From Actinomadura madurae (GTDB taxonomy: Bacteria; Actinomycetota; Actinomycetes; Streptosporangiales; Streptosporangiaceae), in contig NZ_FOVH01000010.1 of assembly GCF_900115095.1 (NCBI RefSeq), positions 248,001-312,000 of the forward strand: DNA of 64,000 bases, given 5' to 3'. Each line of letters begins with the position of its first letter. The first letter of the stretch is position 1. The notes under the pieces are model-generated. The model was not told the DNA's origin and searched no databases. It worked only from the letters and a program-made list of their open reading frames with translations. Of this stretch, positions 36,571 to 45,552 are shown piece by piece. The translations under genes and the position numbers were made by a program.

Positions 36571-38436
36571 ATGGGCGACAGTCTGGGCGGGGCCAGGACG
36601 GGGCCCAGGGCCGGTGCCGCCAGGATCGGGCACGCGCTGGCCCTGGCCTGGCGCGCCGGCCGGTACCAGATTCTCGGCTACGGGACGCTGGAGCTGATGG
36701 CGGCGGTCGTGCCGGTCGCGGTGGCGTGGCTGACCAAGCTCGCGCTGGACGCGATCGTGGGACCCTCCGCCGGTGACCCGGGTCTGGCCTGGATGGGCGG
36801 CGGGCTCCTGGCCGCCGGGGTGCTGGCCGCCGTGCTGCCGCATCTGTCCCGTTACCTCCGGCAGGAGCTCGAACGCCGGATCGGCCTGACCGCCCAGGAC
36901 CGGCTCTTCGCGGCGGCCGAGCGGCTCCCCGGTCTGGCCAGGTTCGAGGACCCGGTGTTCCTGGACCGGCTGGCGCTGGCCCAGGGCGCCGGCGGCAGCA
37001 CGCCCGGCATGGTGGTGTTCGGCGTGCTGGCCGTCTGCCGCGGCGCGATCACCATCGTCGGGTTCCTCGGCTCGCTGCTGCTGATCAGCCCGTGGCTGGC
37101 GGTGGCGGTGACGCTCGCGGCCGTCCCCGCGCTCGCCGCCGAACTGCGCCTGTCCCGGCTCCGCGCGGCGATGATGTGGCGGATCACCCCGATGGAGCGG
37201 CGGGAGATCTTCTTCCAGCGGATGCTGTGCAGCGCGCAGGCGGCCAAGGAGCTGCGCCTGTTCGGGACCGCCCGCCATTTCCGCGGGCTGATGACGGCCC
37301 AGCGGCGGGAGGCCAACGTGGAGCGGCGCCGGATGGACCGGCGCGACCTGCTCACCCAGTCCGGCCTCGGGGTGCTGGCCGCCGGGATCGCCGGGACCTG
37401 CCTGCTGTGGGCGCTGTTCACCGCCCGATCCGGGGGCTTCACGGCGGGCGACGTCCCGCTGCTCATCGCCTCCGTCGCGGGCGTCCAGGCCGCCGCGGCG
37501 TCCCTGGTGAGCGAGGTGACACAGGCCGACCACAAGCTGGTGCTCTTCGACCACTACCTCACCATCACCGCGGGCGGGCCGGACCTGCCGGTGCCGACCG
37601 AGCCGCAGGCGGCACCGCCGCTGCGGCGCGGTATCGAGCTGCGCGGGGTGTGGTTCCGCTACACGCCGGAGCATCCCTGGGCGCTGCGCGACCTGAATCT
37701 CACGATCCCGCACGGCCGGTCGGTGGGCCTGGTGGGCCGCAACGGTGCTGGCAAGAGCACGCTGGTCAAGCTGCTGTGCCGGTTCTACGACCCCGACCGC
37801 GGCGCGATCCTGTGGGACGGGGTGGACCTGCGCGACATGGACCCGGCCGAACTGCGGTCACGGATCGGGGCGGTGTTCCAGGACTACATGGAGTACGACC
37901 TGACCGCGGCCGACAACATCGGGCTCGGCGACCTCCGCGACCGGGACCGCGACCGCGTGCAGGCCGCCGCACGACAGGCCGGGGTGGACGACGTTCTGGC
38001 CGCTCTGCCCAACGGCTACGACACGCTGCTGTCACGCCTGTTCTCGGCCAAACCCGGAGATGACGACCCCGACGTCGGGGTTCCCCTGTCCGGGGGACAG
38101 TGGCAGCGGCTGGCGCTGGCCCGCGCCTTCCTGCGCGACCAGCGGGACCTGCTGATCCTCGACGAGCCCAGCTCCGGCCTGGACGCCGAGGCCGAGCACG
38201 AGATCCACACACGGCTGCGCGAGCACCGCGCGGGCCGGACCAGCGTGCTGATCTCCCACCGGCTCGCGGCCGTCCGCGACGCCGACCTGCTCGTCGTCCT
38301 CGACCAGGGACGGATCGTGGAACAGGGCACCCACACCGAGCTGATGGCGGAGGACGGGAAGTACGCCCGCCTGTTCACGCTGCAGGCCGACGGCTACCAG
38401 CCGGACCACCCGGTCGTGGACGTGCCGGCACCATGA
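36571..38436 (+). CDS. ABC exporter (fused membrane and ATPase domains)
   Basis: A 621-aa half-transporter. About six membrane helices occupy residues 25-330. The nucleotide-binding domain follows, with Walker [10 protein letters not shown] (389-397), signature LSGGQ (506-510) and Walker B LLILDEP (Asp531-Glu532), and an H-loop in VLISHRL. There is no N-terminal C39 peptidase, so leader removal must be done by another enzyme, fitting the S26 peptidase that overlaps its stop (ATGA). Located directly after the peptide and oxidoreductase genes, it is the likely exporter of the Cys-rich peptide. No own Shine-Dalgarno; probably translationally coupled. Confidence 0.92.
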   Translation: MGDSLGGARTGPRAGAARIGHALALAWRAGRYQILGYGTLELMAAVVPVAVAWLTKLALDAIVGPSAGDPGLAWMGGGLLAAGVLAAVLPHLSRYLRQELERRIGLTAQDRLFAAAERLPGLARFEDPVFLDRLALAQGAGGSTPGMVVFGVLAVCRGAITIVGFLGSLLLISPWLAVAVTLAAVPALAAELRLSRLRAAMMWRITPMERREIFFQRMLCSAQAAKELRLFGTARHFRGLMTAQRREANVERRRMDRRDLLTQSGLGVLAAGIAGTCLLWALFTARSGGFTAGDVPLLIASVAGVQAAAASLVSEVTQADHKLVLFDHYLTITAGGPDLPVPTEPQAAPPLRRGIELRGVWFRYTPEHPWALRDLNLTIPHGRSVGLVGRNGAGKSTLVKLLCRFYDPDRGAILWDGVDLRDMDPAELRSRIGAVFQDYMEYDLTAADNIGLGDLRDRDRDRVQAAARQAGVDDVLAALPNGYDTLLSRLFSAKPGDDDPDVGVPLSGGQWQRLALARAFLRDQRDLLILDEPSSGLDAEAEHEIHTRLREHRAGRTSVLISHRLAAVRDADLLVVLDQGRIVEQGTHTELMAEDGKYARLFTLQADGYQPDHPVVDVPAP

Positions 38437-38999
38437 CCTGGATCGCCCTCGCCGCCGCGGCCGCGCTCGCCGGGACCGCCGCGCTCATCGCCTGGCTGCG
38501 CCGCCGCTACGTCGTCATCGACGTGGACGGCCCGAGCATGCAGCCCACGCTCCACGAGGGCGACCGCGTTCTGGTGCGGCGCCGTCCGCTGGGCCACGTC
38601 CGGGCCGGCGACATCGTCGTCGTCAAGAAGGCCGCACGCCACCGGGCGGCCCGCCGCCCCGGCATCGCCGCGCTCGCCCGGCCGAGGGTCTCCGGGCGTC
38701 TCTCCCGCCACAGGTGGGTGATCAAGCGGGCGGCCGGGGTGCCCGGAGATCCGGTGTCGGCGGCGATGGCCGCGACGGTCTCGGTCGCCGCCGACGTCAC
38801 CGTGCCGGACGGGCGGCTGCTCGTCCTGGGCGACAACCCCGACCGCAGCCTCGACTCCCGCCACTACGGCTACCTTTCCGGCGACGGCGTGCTCGGGGTC
38901 GTCGTCCGCCGGCTGGAGCCCCGGGGGAAGGAGCCCGTCCATCACCGAGCCGCCGGCCGCCGTGTCAGCCGCCCTTCCCGCGGCATCCGAGGGCGATGA
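38433..38999 (+). CDS. S26-family signal peptidase
   Basis: A 188-aa membrane-bound serine protease. It has one N-terminal helix (residues 3-22), the catalytic Ser35 in GPSMQPTL and the general base Lys98 in [11 protein letters not shown], then the [11 protein letters not shown] signature of type I signal peptidases. The start ATG overlaps the ABC stop. As a cluster-specific peptidase it is well placed to cut the precursor after Ala22-Ser-Ala24. Its 3' end overlaps the convergent SARP gene by 35 nt. Confidence 0.93.
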   Translation: MTWIALAAAAALAGTAALIAWLRRRYVVIDVDGPSMQPTLHEGDRVLVRRRPLGHVRAGDIVVVKKAARHRAARRPGIAALARPRVSGRLSRHRWVIKRAAGVPGDPVSAAMAATVSVAADVTVPDGRLLVLGDNPDRSLDSRHYGYLSGDGVLGVVVRRLEPRGKEPVHHRAAGRRVSRPSRGIRGR

Positions 39000-41900
39000 G
39001 GCTGGCGTGGACGTCCGCGGCCTTGACCTCGCCCTCGTAGGCCAGGCCGAGGTCGTGGAGAATGGTCAGAGCGCGCTCCCAGTGGTGGCAGGCGCGGTCT
39101 CGGTCACCGAGCGCGTGGTGTGCGCGGGCCAAGCCGTCGTGGGCGCGGGCCTGTTGTCCTTGCTGGTGGAGGTTCCGCGTCATTTCGAGGGCCCGCTCGT
39201 GCAGGTTGAGCGCCTGGCCGGACCGGCCGGTCGCGAGGCATGTGTTGCCGAGACCGTAGAGCGCCTCGAACTCGTAACTGCGTACTCCGATGTCCCCGGC
39301 GAGGTCGAGGGCTCGTTCGTAGTACCCGGTGGCGCGGTCGAATTGCTCCCGGAACCGGTAGGTGTGGCCGAGTCCGCACAGCGCCTGGACCTCTCCGGAG
39401 CGATGGCCGATCTCGTCGGCGATGTCGAGCGCCTGCTCGTAGCGGTCGATGGCGCCGTCGTACTCCGCTCGCACCCTGTGGGCGTGGCCGAGCCCGCACA
39501 GTGCCTGGAGTTCCCCGCCGCGGTCGCCGATCTCGCGGGCGATGCGGAGCCCTCGGCTGAAACAGCGGGTCGTCTCCTCGTGCCGTCCCGTCTGGTAGTG
39601 CAGCAGCCCGAGCGTGCAGAGGACCTGGAGTTCGCCCCTGCGGTCGCCGATCTCACCGGCGAGCCGGAGGGCCTGCCCGAGGATGTCGGTGGCCGGTCTG
39701 TTCCGGCCGGCCAGGTAGCGGCTGCGGCCGAGACCGCGCAGCGCGGCGAGTTCGCCGCCGCGGTCGCCGATCTCGCGGGCGAGGGCGAGGGCACGCTCGT
39801 GGCCTTCGGTCGCCGCCGCCAGCCGGATGGTCGCCTGGTACGCGTCGGCAAGGCCGATCGTCGCCCACATCTCGCCCGCGCGATCACCGGTCTGGAGAGC
39901 GGCGTCACGGGCCCGCTCGTGCAGGGTTTCGGCGTGCGAGAAGTGCCCCCGGGTGTGCAGGTGGAGCTGGAGCGTCCGGGACAGGCCGAGGACGTGGCCG
40001 GGCGCGTCGTGGTCCGCGGCGTGTTCGGCGGCTGCGAGCAGGTTGGCGAGCTCGGCGTCGAGCCAGGCCGCGGCCTGGGGCGGTGTGGCCGGCCTTGGAG
40101 CGGATCCGACCGCCGGTGCGGCATCGCGCCGCTGCGGAGTCCGGGGTGCGTAGAGCACGTCCACCGCCAGGGAGGCGGTCCGCGTGTAGTGGTCGAGCAG
40201 GCGGGCGAGCGCGTCCTGGCGGTCCGGCTCGCGTTCCTCTTCCCGCGCGATCCGCATGGCGTGGAGGCGGACCAGGTCATGGAACGTGTACCGGCCGGGG
40301 GCGGTCTCGTTGAGGAGCTGGGCCTCCAGCAGATCGTCGAGCGCCTCCTCGGCGCGCTCCCGGGGCATGCCGGTCAGGGCCGCGGCCGCGTCCGTGCCGA
40401 AGGCGGCACCGGGATGCAGGCCGAGGAGCCGGTAGGCACGCCGATGCCGGGCGGTGAGGTGACGGTACGACATGTCGAGGGCGGCGCCCATGCTTCGCTG
40501 CCCGGCGTGGAGTTCGGCCAGGCGCCTGTCGTGGTCGCCCAGCCGCTCGATGAGCTGTTCGGCAGTCCAGGCCGGGTGCGCGCGCAGGCGGGCGGCCGCG
40601 ATGCGGATGGCCAGGGGCAGCCGCCCGCACATGTCCACGATCTCGCTCACCAGGGGCGACCGGGCGGTCAGATCGTCCCGTCTGACGGCGCGGGCGAACA
40701 GGTCGGCCGCCTCGGAGAGGGACAGGACGCCGACCGACATCAGATGCGCGTCGTCGAGACCGGCCAGGCGGTGCCGGCTGGTGATCAGCGTCAGGCATCC
40801 GGGCGTACCAGGCAGCAACGGCCGTACCTGGACGTCGTCGGCGGCGTTGTCCAGCAGGAGCAGCACCCGCCGTCCGGCCAGGGTGGAGCGCAGCATCGCG
40901 GAGCGGTCCTCCAGATGGGCCGGAATCCACTCGCCCGGCACCCCCAGGGCGCGCAGCATCCGTTCGAGCGCACCGGCCGGATCGAGCGGGGCGACGCCGG
41001 GGGTGAAGCCGTGGAGGTCGAGGAAGAGCTGACCGTCCGGGTAGTGAGCGGCGAGACGCTGCGCGGCCTGCACCGCGAGGGCGGTCTTGCCGATCCCGGC
41101 CATCCCGTCGATCGAACCGATCACGACCGTCCCGGCGTCCGGCAGACCGGTGAGTTCGGTCAGCTCGCCGGCGCGGCCCGTGAAGACCGGGGAAGCCGCG
41201 GGCAGCTGACGCGGCGTCAGGCCGGATCTCGCCGATCCGGCCGGGCCATGGGGCGCCGTCCGCGGGGCGGGATCCAGTTTGGACCAGGGGGGAGGCGCCG
41301 GCCGGTCCAGGGAGGGGTCGTTGCGCAGGATGCCGAGGTGGAGCCGCTGCAACTGGTCGCCGGGGTCGACCCCGAGCTCGTCGCTCAGCCGCCGCCTGAC
41401 CTCCTGGTAGAGGGTGATCGCATCGGCGGTCCGCCCGCTGCGATGCAAGGCGAGGATGAGCTGTGCCGCCAGATGCTCCCGGAACGGATGGCGGTCGACC
41501 AGCTCCGTCAGCTCGGCGACGATCTCGGCGTCCTCGCCGCAGGCCAGCGAGGCGTCGTACATCTCCTCCAGCGTGGTCAGCCGGAGCTCGGTGAGTCGGC
41601 CGACGGTCGCGGCGATGGAATGGCTGGGAGGCACGTCGGCGAACGGGGCACCGCGCCACAGCCGGTGCGCCCGCCGGAGCGTGGCGAGACGATGCTCGAC
41701 CCGCCGCGTCCGCTCGTCCTCCCGGGCGTCCGCGACGAGCTTCTCGAAGACGTGCAGGTCGAGTTCTTCGTCGTGCACTTTCAGGAAGTAGCCCGGCTTC
41801 CGGGTGATGATCCGCTCGGCCGCCGCCCGCCCGGCCTCGCCGGCCCGCAGCGTCCGCCGGATCCGGGAGACGTGACCGCGCACCAGCGCCCGTGCCTGCG

Positions 41901-42066
41901 CGGGCGGCCGGTGCGGCCAGAGTTCGTCGACGAGCTGGTCCACGCCGACCAGGTCGTTGGCGTGCACCAGCAGGACGGCCAGCACGGTGCGGTCCTGCGG
42001 GGCGCCCAGCGGCAGGGACGTGCCGTGGTCGCCGACGACGAGCGGTCCGAGAACGCCGAATCGCAC
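38965..42066 (-). CDS. Large SARP/AfsR-type regulator with NB-ARC and TPR domains
   Basis: A 1033-aa protein with an OmpR-like winged helix (residues 1-95), a bacterial transcriptional activation domain (to about 250), an NB-ARC ATPase (IGSIDGMAGIGKTAL P-loop, LLLLDNAADD) and, from about residue 640, eight or more TPR-like units of about 40 residues, each with a GEL/GE-xx-ALxGLG core. The GTG at 42066 is preferred to the GTG at 42072 because GGAGG precedes it at normal spacing. It converges on the signal peptidase gene and is the second SARP flanking the peptide cluster, so it is a candidate regulator of peptide production. Confidence 0.93.
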   Translation of the reverse strand: MRFGVLGPLVVGDHGTSLPLGAPQDRTVLAVLLVHANDLVGVDQLVDELWPHRPPAQARALVRGHVSRIRRTLRAGEAGRAAAERIITRKPGYFLKVHDEELDLHVFEKLVADAREDERTRRVEHRLATLRRAHRLWRGAPFADVPPSHSIAATVGRLTELRLTTLEEMYDASLACGEDAEIVAELTELVDRHPFREHLAAQLILALHRSGRTADAITLYQEVRRRLSDELGVDPGDQLQRLHLGILRNDPSLDRPAPPPWSKLDPAPRTAPHGPAGSARSGLTPRQLPAASPVFTGRAGELTELTGLPDAGTVVIGSIDGMAGIGKTALAVQAAQRLAAHYPDGQLFLDLHGFTPGVAPLDPAGALERMLRALGVPGEWIPAHLEDRSAMLRSTLAGRRVLLLLDNAADDVQVRPLLPGTPGCLTLITSRHRLAGLDDAHLMSVGVLSLSEAADLFARAVRRDDLTARSPLVSEIVDMCGRLPLAIRIAAARLRAHPAWTAEQLIERLGDHDRRLAELHAGQRSMGAALDMSYRHLTARHRRAYRLLGLHPGAAFGTDAAAALTGMPRERAEEALDDLLEAQLLNETAPGRYTFHDLVRLHAMRIAREEEREPDRQDALARLLDHYTRTASLAVDVLYAPRTPQRRDAAPAVGSAPRPATPPQAAAWLDAELANLLAAAEHAADHDAPGHVLGLSRTLQLHLHTRGHFSHAETLHERARDAALQTGDRAGEMWATIGLADAYQATIRLAAATEGHERALALAREIGDRGGELAALRGLGRSRYLAGRNRPATDILGQALRLAGEIGDRRGELQVLCTLGLLHYQTGRHEETTRCFSRGLRIAREIGDRGGELQALCGLGHAHRVRAEYDGAIDRYEQALDIADEIGHRSGEVQALCGLGHTYRFREQFDRATGYYERALDLAGDIGVRSYEFEALYGLGNTCLATGRSGQALNLHERALEMTRNLHQQGQQARAHDGLARAHHALGDRDRACHHWERALTILHDLGLAYEGEVKAADVHASLIALGCRGKGG

Positions 42067-42180
42067 GTGCACCTCCGGCGAGAACGGTCTTCGCCATTCT
42101 GCCCGCGACGCACCGCCTTCCAGCGCTCTCCGGGCAAGCGTCCCCTCGATGCCCGGTCAGTGTCCGCAGTGTGCCCCTTC

Positions 42181-42663
42181 TCACCCGGTGGCGCCGGGAT
42201 CGGCGGCCCTTTCGCCGGACGGGCCGGCGGCCAGGCCGGCGAACGGCAGGGGGCAGTCCTCTTCGGCGGCGCAGGCGACCAGGTCATCGCATCCGGCCTC
42301 CAGGGCCTGGCGCAGCGTGCCCGCGATGACCCGCAGGTCGCCGATCTTGGCTTCGACCTCGGCGAGCTTGCTCCGGGCGCGGCTCTGCAGCCCCGCGTCG
42401 GCCCGCCGGTGCCGGTGCGTGCCGGCCTCCAGCAGCTCGGCGACCTCGTCCAGGGTGAAGCCCAGCCGCTGCGCGGTCTTGATCACGCGCAGCAGCGTCA
42501 CCGCCTCGGCCGGGTACAGCCGGTGCCCGCCCGGGCTGCGGTCCGGCTCGCGCAGCAGGCCGCGCCGCTCGTAGTAGCGCAGCGTCTGCGGGCCGATCCC
42601 GGCGGCGGCCGCGACCTGCCCGCTGCGCAGCCGGCCGTCCGGCTCCACGGCGGGACCGGTCAT
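42181..42663 (-). CDS. MerR-family regulator with C-terminal cysteines
   Basis: A 160-aa MerR protein: winged helix (SGQVAAAAGIGPQTLRYYERRG, in parts, residues 14-36), long dimerisation helix, then a C-terminal segment with Cys in GCDDLVACAAEEDCPLPF. Three cysteines with this kind of spacing resemble the metal-sensing tail of heavy-metal MerR proteins, though the exact MerR/CueR pattern is not reproduced. It overlaps the preceding small gene (ATGA) and shares its promoter, which carries a MerR-type dyad. Confidence 0.88.
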   Translation of the reverse strand: MTGPAVEPDGRLRSGQVAAAAGIGPQTLRYYERRGLLREPDRSPGGHRLYPAEAVTLLRVIKTAQRLGFTLDEVAELLEAGTHRHRRADAGLQSRARSKLAEVEAKIGDLRVIAGTLRQALEAGCDDLVACAAEEDCPLPFAGLAAGPSGERAADPGATG

Positions 42664-43037
42664 GGCCGTGCCTCCGGGGAGGCCGCGCTCATCCGGGTGG
42701 CGCGGCTGGTCAGCGCGTCCAGCACCCCGGAGTGCCGATCACCGGCACTGACGTCGAGGGTCAGCTCGCCGCCGGTCGCGGTGAGGGTGAAGGTGAAGAA
42801 GGAGCAGCAGCCGGTCTCCCGCGCGGCCAGCTCGGCCGCCCGCCCGGCCACCTCGGGCCCCGGGCGCAGCACCAGCCGGACCCGGCCCGGTCCGTCCGGC
42901 CGCACCTCCCGCACCGCCTCGGTGAACAGCGCGTCGAACTCGGCCACCCGCAGTGGCCGCTTGGCCGTCGGCAGGGTGCACGCCTGCGGCGCCCACCCCT
43001 GGTCGTTCTGCCCGGCCGGTACCTGGTGGAGTTCCAT
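42660..43037 (-). CDS. Small protein with a GCCSFF motif, co-encoded with MerR
   Basis: A 125-aa protein of unknown function. It has an RVAEFDALFTEAV segment followed by a beta-strand/helix region, and a Cys-Cys pair in TGCCSFFTFTLT. Similar small proteins occur beside heavy-metal MerR genes in actinomycetes, as far as I recall. The CC pair and a further Cys in QACTLP could bind a thiophilic metal. The start ATG at 43037 is directly downstream of the MerR-type promoter, leaving almost no 5' leader. Its stop overlaps merR. Confidence 0.7.
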   Translation of the reverse strand: MELHQVPAGQNDQGWAPQACTLPTAKRPLRVAEFDALFTEAVREVRPDGPGRVRLVLRPGPEVAGRAAELAARETGCCSFFTFTLTATGGELTLDVSAGDRHSGVLDALTSRATRMSAASPEARP

Positions 43038-43045
43038 GTCTTCGA

Positions 43046-43076
43046 CGGTAAACCCGTACCTCGGTACCGGATGCAA
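43046..43076 (-). promoter_or_regulatory. MerR-type promoter with central dyad
   Basis: On the minus strand TTGCAT (43076-43071) is followed by a long spacer holding GTACC-GA-GGTAC (43067-43056), with flanking CCGG/GGG symmetry, and then TTTACC-like sequence near 43052-43047. A long spacer with a centred dyad is the hallmark of MerR-activated promoters. Transcription would begin only a few bases before the ATG at 43037, so the mRNA may be leaderless. Confidence 0.6.
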
Positions 43077-43254
43077 CCCTTCGCCGCCGACCGGGTCGTC
43101 GCGCTGTGCCGGCGACGCGGACGAGACCGGGTGGCCGAGGTCGGCCCTCCGGAGCTGGTGCGCACGACCCCGGGACCGCTTATTCTGCGAATCCTTCCGC
43201 GTCCGCTGATCTTGATCCGCTTCCTTTCTTCCCTCGACGATCCCGGAGGGCATC

Positions 43255-43872
43255 GTGGCGATCGGCGCGTTGGTCATCTATCTGTTCTGGGCCGGGCTCG
43301 CGTTCGGGCTGCGCACCTGGGTGCAGTGGCGCCGCACCGGCGACACCGGCTTCCGCGGCGGCGGCCTGGCCAAGGGCAGCACGCAGTGGTGGGCCCGGGT
43401 GCTGTTCACCGCCGCCCTGCTCATCGGCGCCGCGGGCCCCATCGCCGCGCTGGCCGGGCTGCCCGCCGTCGGCTTCCTCGACCATCCCGCCGTCCAGGTG
43501 GCCGGTGCCGTGCTGGCCGTCGCGGGCCTCGCGGGCACTCTCGCCGCGCAGGCCTCGATGGGCTCCTCCTGGCGGATCGGGGTGCAGGAGGACGAGCGCA
43601 CCGAACTGGTCACCGCGGGCGCGTTCGCGCTGGCCCGGAATCCCATCTTCACCACGATGGCCGTCACCGCGGCCGGGCTGGCGGGCATGGTCCCCAACGC
43701 CGTGACGCTGTTCGGCCTGGTGCTGACCATCGTGGCCGTCCAGATGCAGGTCCGCGCCGTCGAAGAGCCGTACCTGCTGAGAGCACACGGCGACGCCTAC
43801 GCCGCCTACGCCGCGCGGGTCGGCCGGTTCCTGCCCGGCATCGGCCGCCTCGCCCCGGACACACATCGGTGA
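43255..43872 (+). CDS. Membrane methyltransferase-like protein (isoprenylcysteine carboxyl methyltransferase family)
   Basis: A 205-aa protein with about five membrane helices and a C-terminal SAM-binding region of the ICMT/PEMT family (GAFALARNPIFTTMAVTAAG, then EEPYLLRAHGDAYAAYAARVGRFLP). The pattern RNP...EE-x-x-L-x-x-x-x-G-x-x-Y is the conserved signature. GTG start at 43255 has CGGAGGG upstream. It is divergent from the MerR/GCC operon with about 215 nt between. The substrate in bacteria is usually unknown. Confidence 0.85.
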   Translation: MAIGALVIYLFWAGLAFGLRTWVQWRRTGDTGFRGGGLAKGSTQWWARVLFTAALLIGAAGPIAALAGLPAVGFLDHPAVQVAGAVLAVAGLAGTLAAQASMGSSWRIGVQEDERTELVTAGAFALARNPIFTTMAVTAAGLAGMVPNAVTLFGLVLTIVAVQMQVRAVEEPYLLRAHGDAYAAYAARVGRFLPGIGRLAPDTHR

Positions 43873-43995
43873 CGCCCCCTCGGGCGGCGATCCCACTAGA
43901 GGAATCGGGCGGTGAGAGACGGTATGCCGATTCAGCCGTCTGGTGGCGGGGTACTGAAGATCGGGGCCACTGCCGTCGAATTCCAGGAGTTCGTT

Positions 43996-44283
43996 GTGCT
44001 GATCCTCACGGGTGCGGCCGCCGCCGCGATCCGCAACCTGTCGTCGCAGTCGGGGCTGGCGCGCGACGGCGGGATGCGCATCGCACCAGGGCACGATGAC
44101 CCCTCGCTTCTCACCATGGCCGTCACCGACCGCCCCGCGTCCACCGACGAGGTGATGGAGATCGACGGAACCCGGCTGTTCCTTGAGCCGACCACCACCG
44201 CGGCCCTCCGGGGCAAGGTGCTCGACGCACGGATCGGCGAGCACGGTCACGTCGTCTTCGTCATCAACGCGCCCTCGCGCTGA
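43996..44283 (+). CDS. HesB/IscA-like fold protein lacking cysteines
   Basis: A 95-aa protein whose beginning (LILTGAAAAAIRNLSSQSGL) and length match small HesB/IscA-like proteins of actinomycetes. The family's three metal-binding Cys are absent; there is no Cys at all. It is therefore unlikely to carry Fe-S clusters. The GTG at 43996 is preferred over the start at 43912 because AGGAG stands 7 nt before it and the homology begins there. Confidence 0.72.
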   Translation: MLILTGAAAAAIRNLSSQSGLARDGGMRIAPGHDDPSLLTMAVTDRPASTDEVMEIDGTRLFLEPTTTAALRGKVLDARIGEHGHVVFVINAPSR

Positions 44284-44298
44284 CCGGCGCGGCGGCCG

Positions 44299-44724
44299 TC
44301 ATGATCGTGACCGGGCGCTCTCCCGGTCGTTCGCCTTCTGGATGGCCTTCACGAGCTCCTTCTTCGACATCGTCGAGCGGCCGGAGACGTCCAGCTTCTT
44401 CGCGACGTCGTACAGGTGCTTCTTGGAGGCGTTGGCGTCGACACCGCCCGCGGTCTCGCGCGACGTCCCCACGCCGCCCTCGGCCTGCTTGTCGGACGGG
44501 CCCTTCGCGCCCTTCTCCTTGGGCTCCCAGTGGTCGCCGACCTTCTCGTGAGTGTGCTTGAGCGCCGCGTACGCGACCCGATGGGCCCGCTGCCCTTCGC
44601 CGTACTCCTCGACGGCCGAGTCGTGCGCCTTGGCGAAGGTGCGCTGTGCCTTGGCGTCCGACCGCTTGATGGTGTCGGGAAGCTCGCTCTTCTTGGCCTC
44701 TCCCTTGCGGGTGCTCTTCGGCAT
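44299..44724 (-). CDS. ChaB-domain protein with Rho N-terminal-like tail
   Basis: A 141-aa basic protein. Residues 12-70 match ChaB (ELPDTIKRSDAKAQRTFAKA, HRVAYAALKHTHEKVGDHW), and residues about 100-135 resemble the Rho N-terminal/SAP-like helix (KKHLYDVAKKLDVSGRSTMS, KKELVKAIQKAN). ChaB proteins of this type are common in actinomycetes and their role is not settled. ATG at 44724, with AGGAG 9 nt upstream. Convergent with the HesB-like gene. Confidence 0.88.
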   Translation of the reverse strand: MPKSTRKGEAKKSELPDTIKRSDAKAQRTFAKAHDSAVEEYGEGQRAHRVAYAALKHTHEKVGDHWEPKEKGAKGPSDKQAEGGVGTSRETAGGVDANASKKHLYDVAKKLDVSGRSTMSKKELVKAIQKANDRESARSRS

Positions 44725-44811
44725 CCTTCTGACTCCTGCGTCGCTGCGGATTCTTGGGCGCCTGCGTACCCGTTGCACACCGATATCCACATGTCACCGG
44801 TTCTGTGCCGC

Positions 44812-45552
44812 TCAATGGACGGGTGAAGCCGGCGGCGCGGGCTGGACGGTGTGCCGGGCGGGACGCCACGTGGCGACCAGGGCGGCCGCGAGAAGAAGCT
44901 CGGCGATGTCGCCGCCGTAGTACATGAGCTCGGCGCCGCCGCGGACCTGGGCGATGGGCGCGTGGACGCCGATGAGGAACCCGCCGTACATGAGCTGGGA
45001 GATGGTGGCGTGCGCGGCGACGGCCACGCCGAGGACCACCAGCCGGACCGGGACGCCGGGACGGCTGGGGGCCGGGTCGGGGCCTGCGATGACCCAGGCG
45101 AACAGGAAGCCCGAGGCCAGGAAATGGACGTGCAGTGCATCGTGCAGCACTGTGTGTTCCATGGTGGCGTTGTAGACGGGCGTGAAGTACACCGCCGCCA
45201 GGGTTCCGACAGTGAGCGCCAGCGCGGTCACCGGATGGGCCAGGACCCGCAGGACTCTGCTGCGCAGGGCCCGGGTCAGTCGCCGGGCGTGGGCCGCGGG
45301 GACGGCGCCCAGGACGACCGTGATCGGGGCGCCCGGGACCAGGAACAGCGGCGCGTACACGCCGATGATCAGATGCTGGAGCATGTGACCGCGGAAGTCG
45401 CGGCCGGCGAAGGCGTCCACGGGCGGCGACACGGCGACCGCGAGCAAAGCGCAGCCGGCCAGGAAGAATCCGGCGCACACCAGGCCCGGTCCCCGGACCG
45501 GATTGCGGCGGCGATCAGCACGCCGCCCAGCAGCAGGAATCCTACGTCCCAC
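44812..45552 (-). CDS. CtaG-type cytochrome c oxidase assembly membrane protein (5' end uncertain)
   Basis: A 246-aa polytopic protein with the caa3/CtaG signature: FRGHMLQHLIIGVYAPLFLVPGAP, histidines in MEHTVLHDALHVHFLASG, and WVIAGPDPAPSRPG. It probably helps insert copper or assemble terminal oxidase. Compared with intact homologues the first membrane segment appears to be missing: the homologous part begins at NPVRGPGLVCAGFF and is preceded by an Arg-rich stretch with no clear start signal, running out of a broken DUF2243 gene. The listed start is only the frame limit. It may be an N-truncated, possibly inactive copy. Confidence 0.65.
   Translation of the reverse strand: MGRRIPAAGRRADRRRNPVRGPGLVCAGFFLAGCALLAVAVSPPVDAFAGRDFRGHMLQHLIIGVYAPLFLVPGAPITVVLGAVPAAHARRLTRALRSRVLRVLAHPVTALALTVGTLAAVYFTPVYNATMEHTVLHDALHVHFLASGFLFAWVIAGPDPAPSRPGVPVRLVVLGVAVAAHATISQLMYGGFLIGVHAPIAQVRGGAELMYYGGDIAELLLAAALVATWRPARHTVQPAPPASPVH

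Noticed and set aside
39100-40100. About 120-bp periodic DNA similarity as a tandem DNA repeat array
   Set aside because: It corresponds to about 40-residue TPR units in the minus-strand SARP, diverged at many positions, so it is a protein repeat.
34006-42066. Lanthipeptide, lasso peptide or thiopeptide cluster
   Set aside because: No LanM/LanC, no B/C lasso enzymes and no YcaO are present; Ser/Thr content of the core is low and the partner enzyme is a disulfide oxidoreductase.
38962-43209. 1415-codon plus-strand frame opposite the large SARP gene
   Set aside because: Shadow of the SARP; the apparent repeats in it are the antisense image of the TPR units, not a repeat protein.
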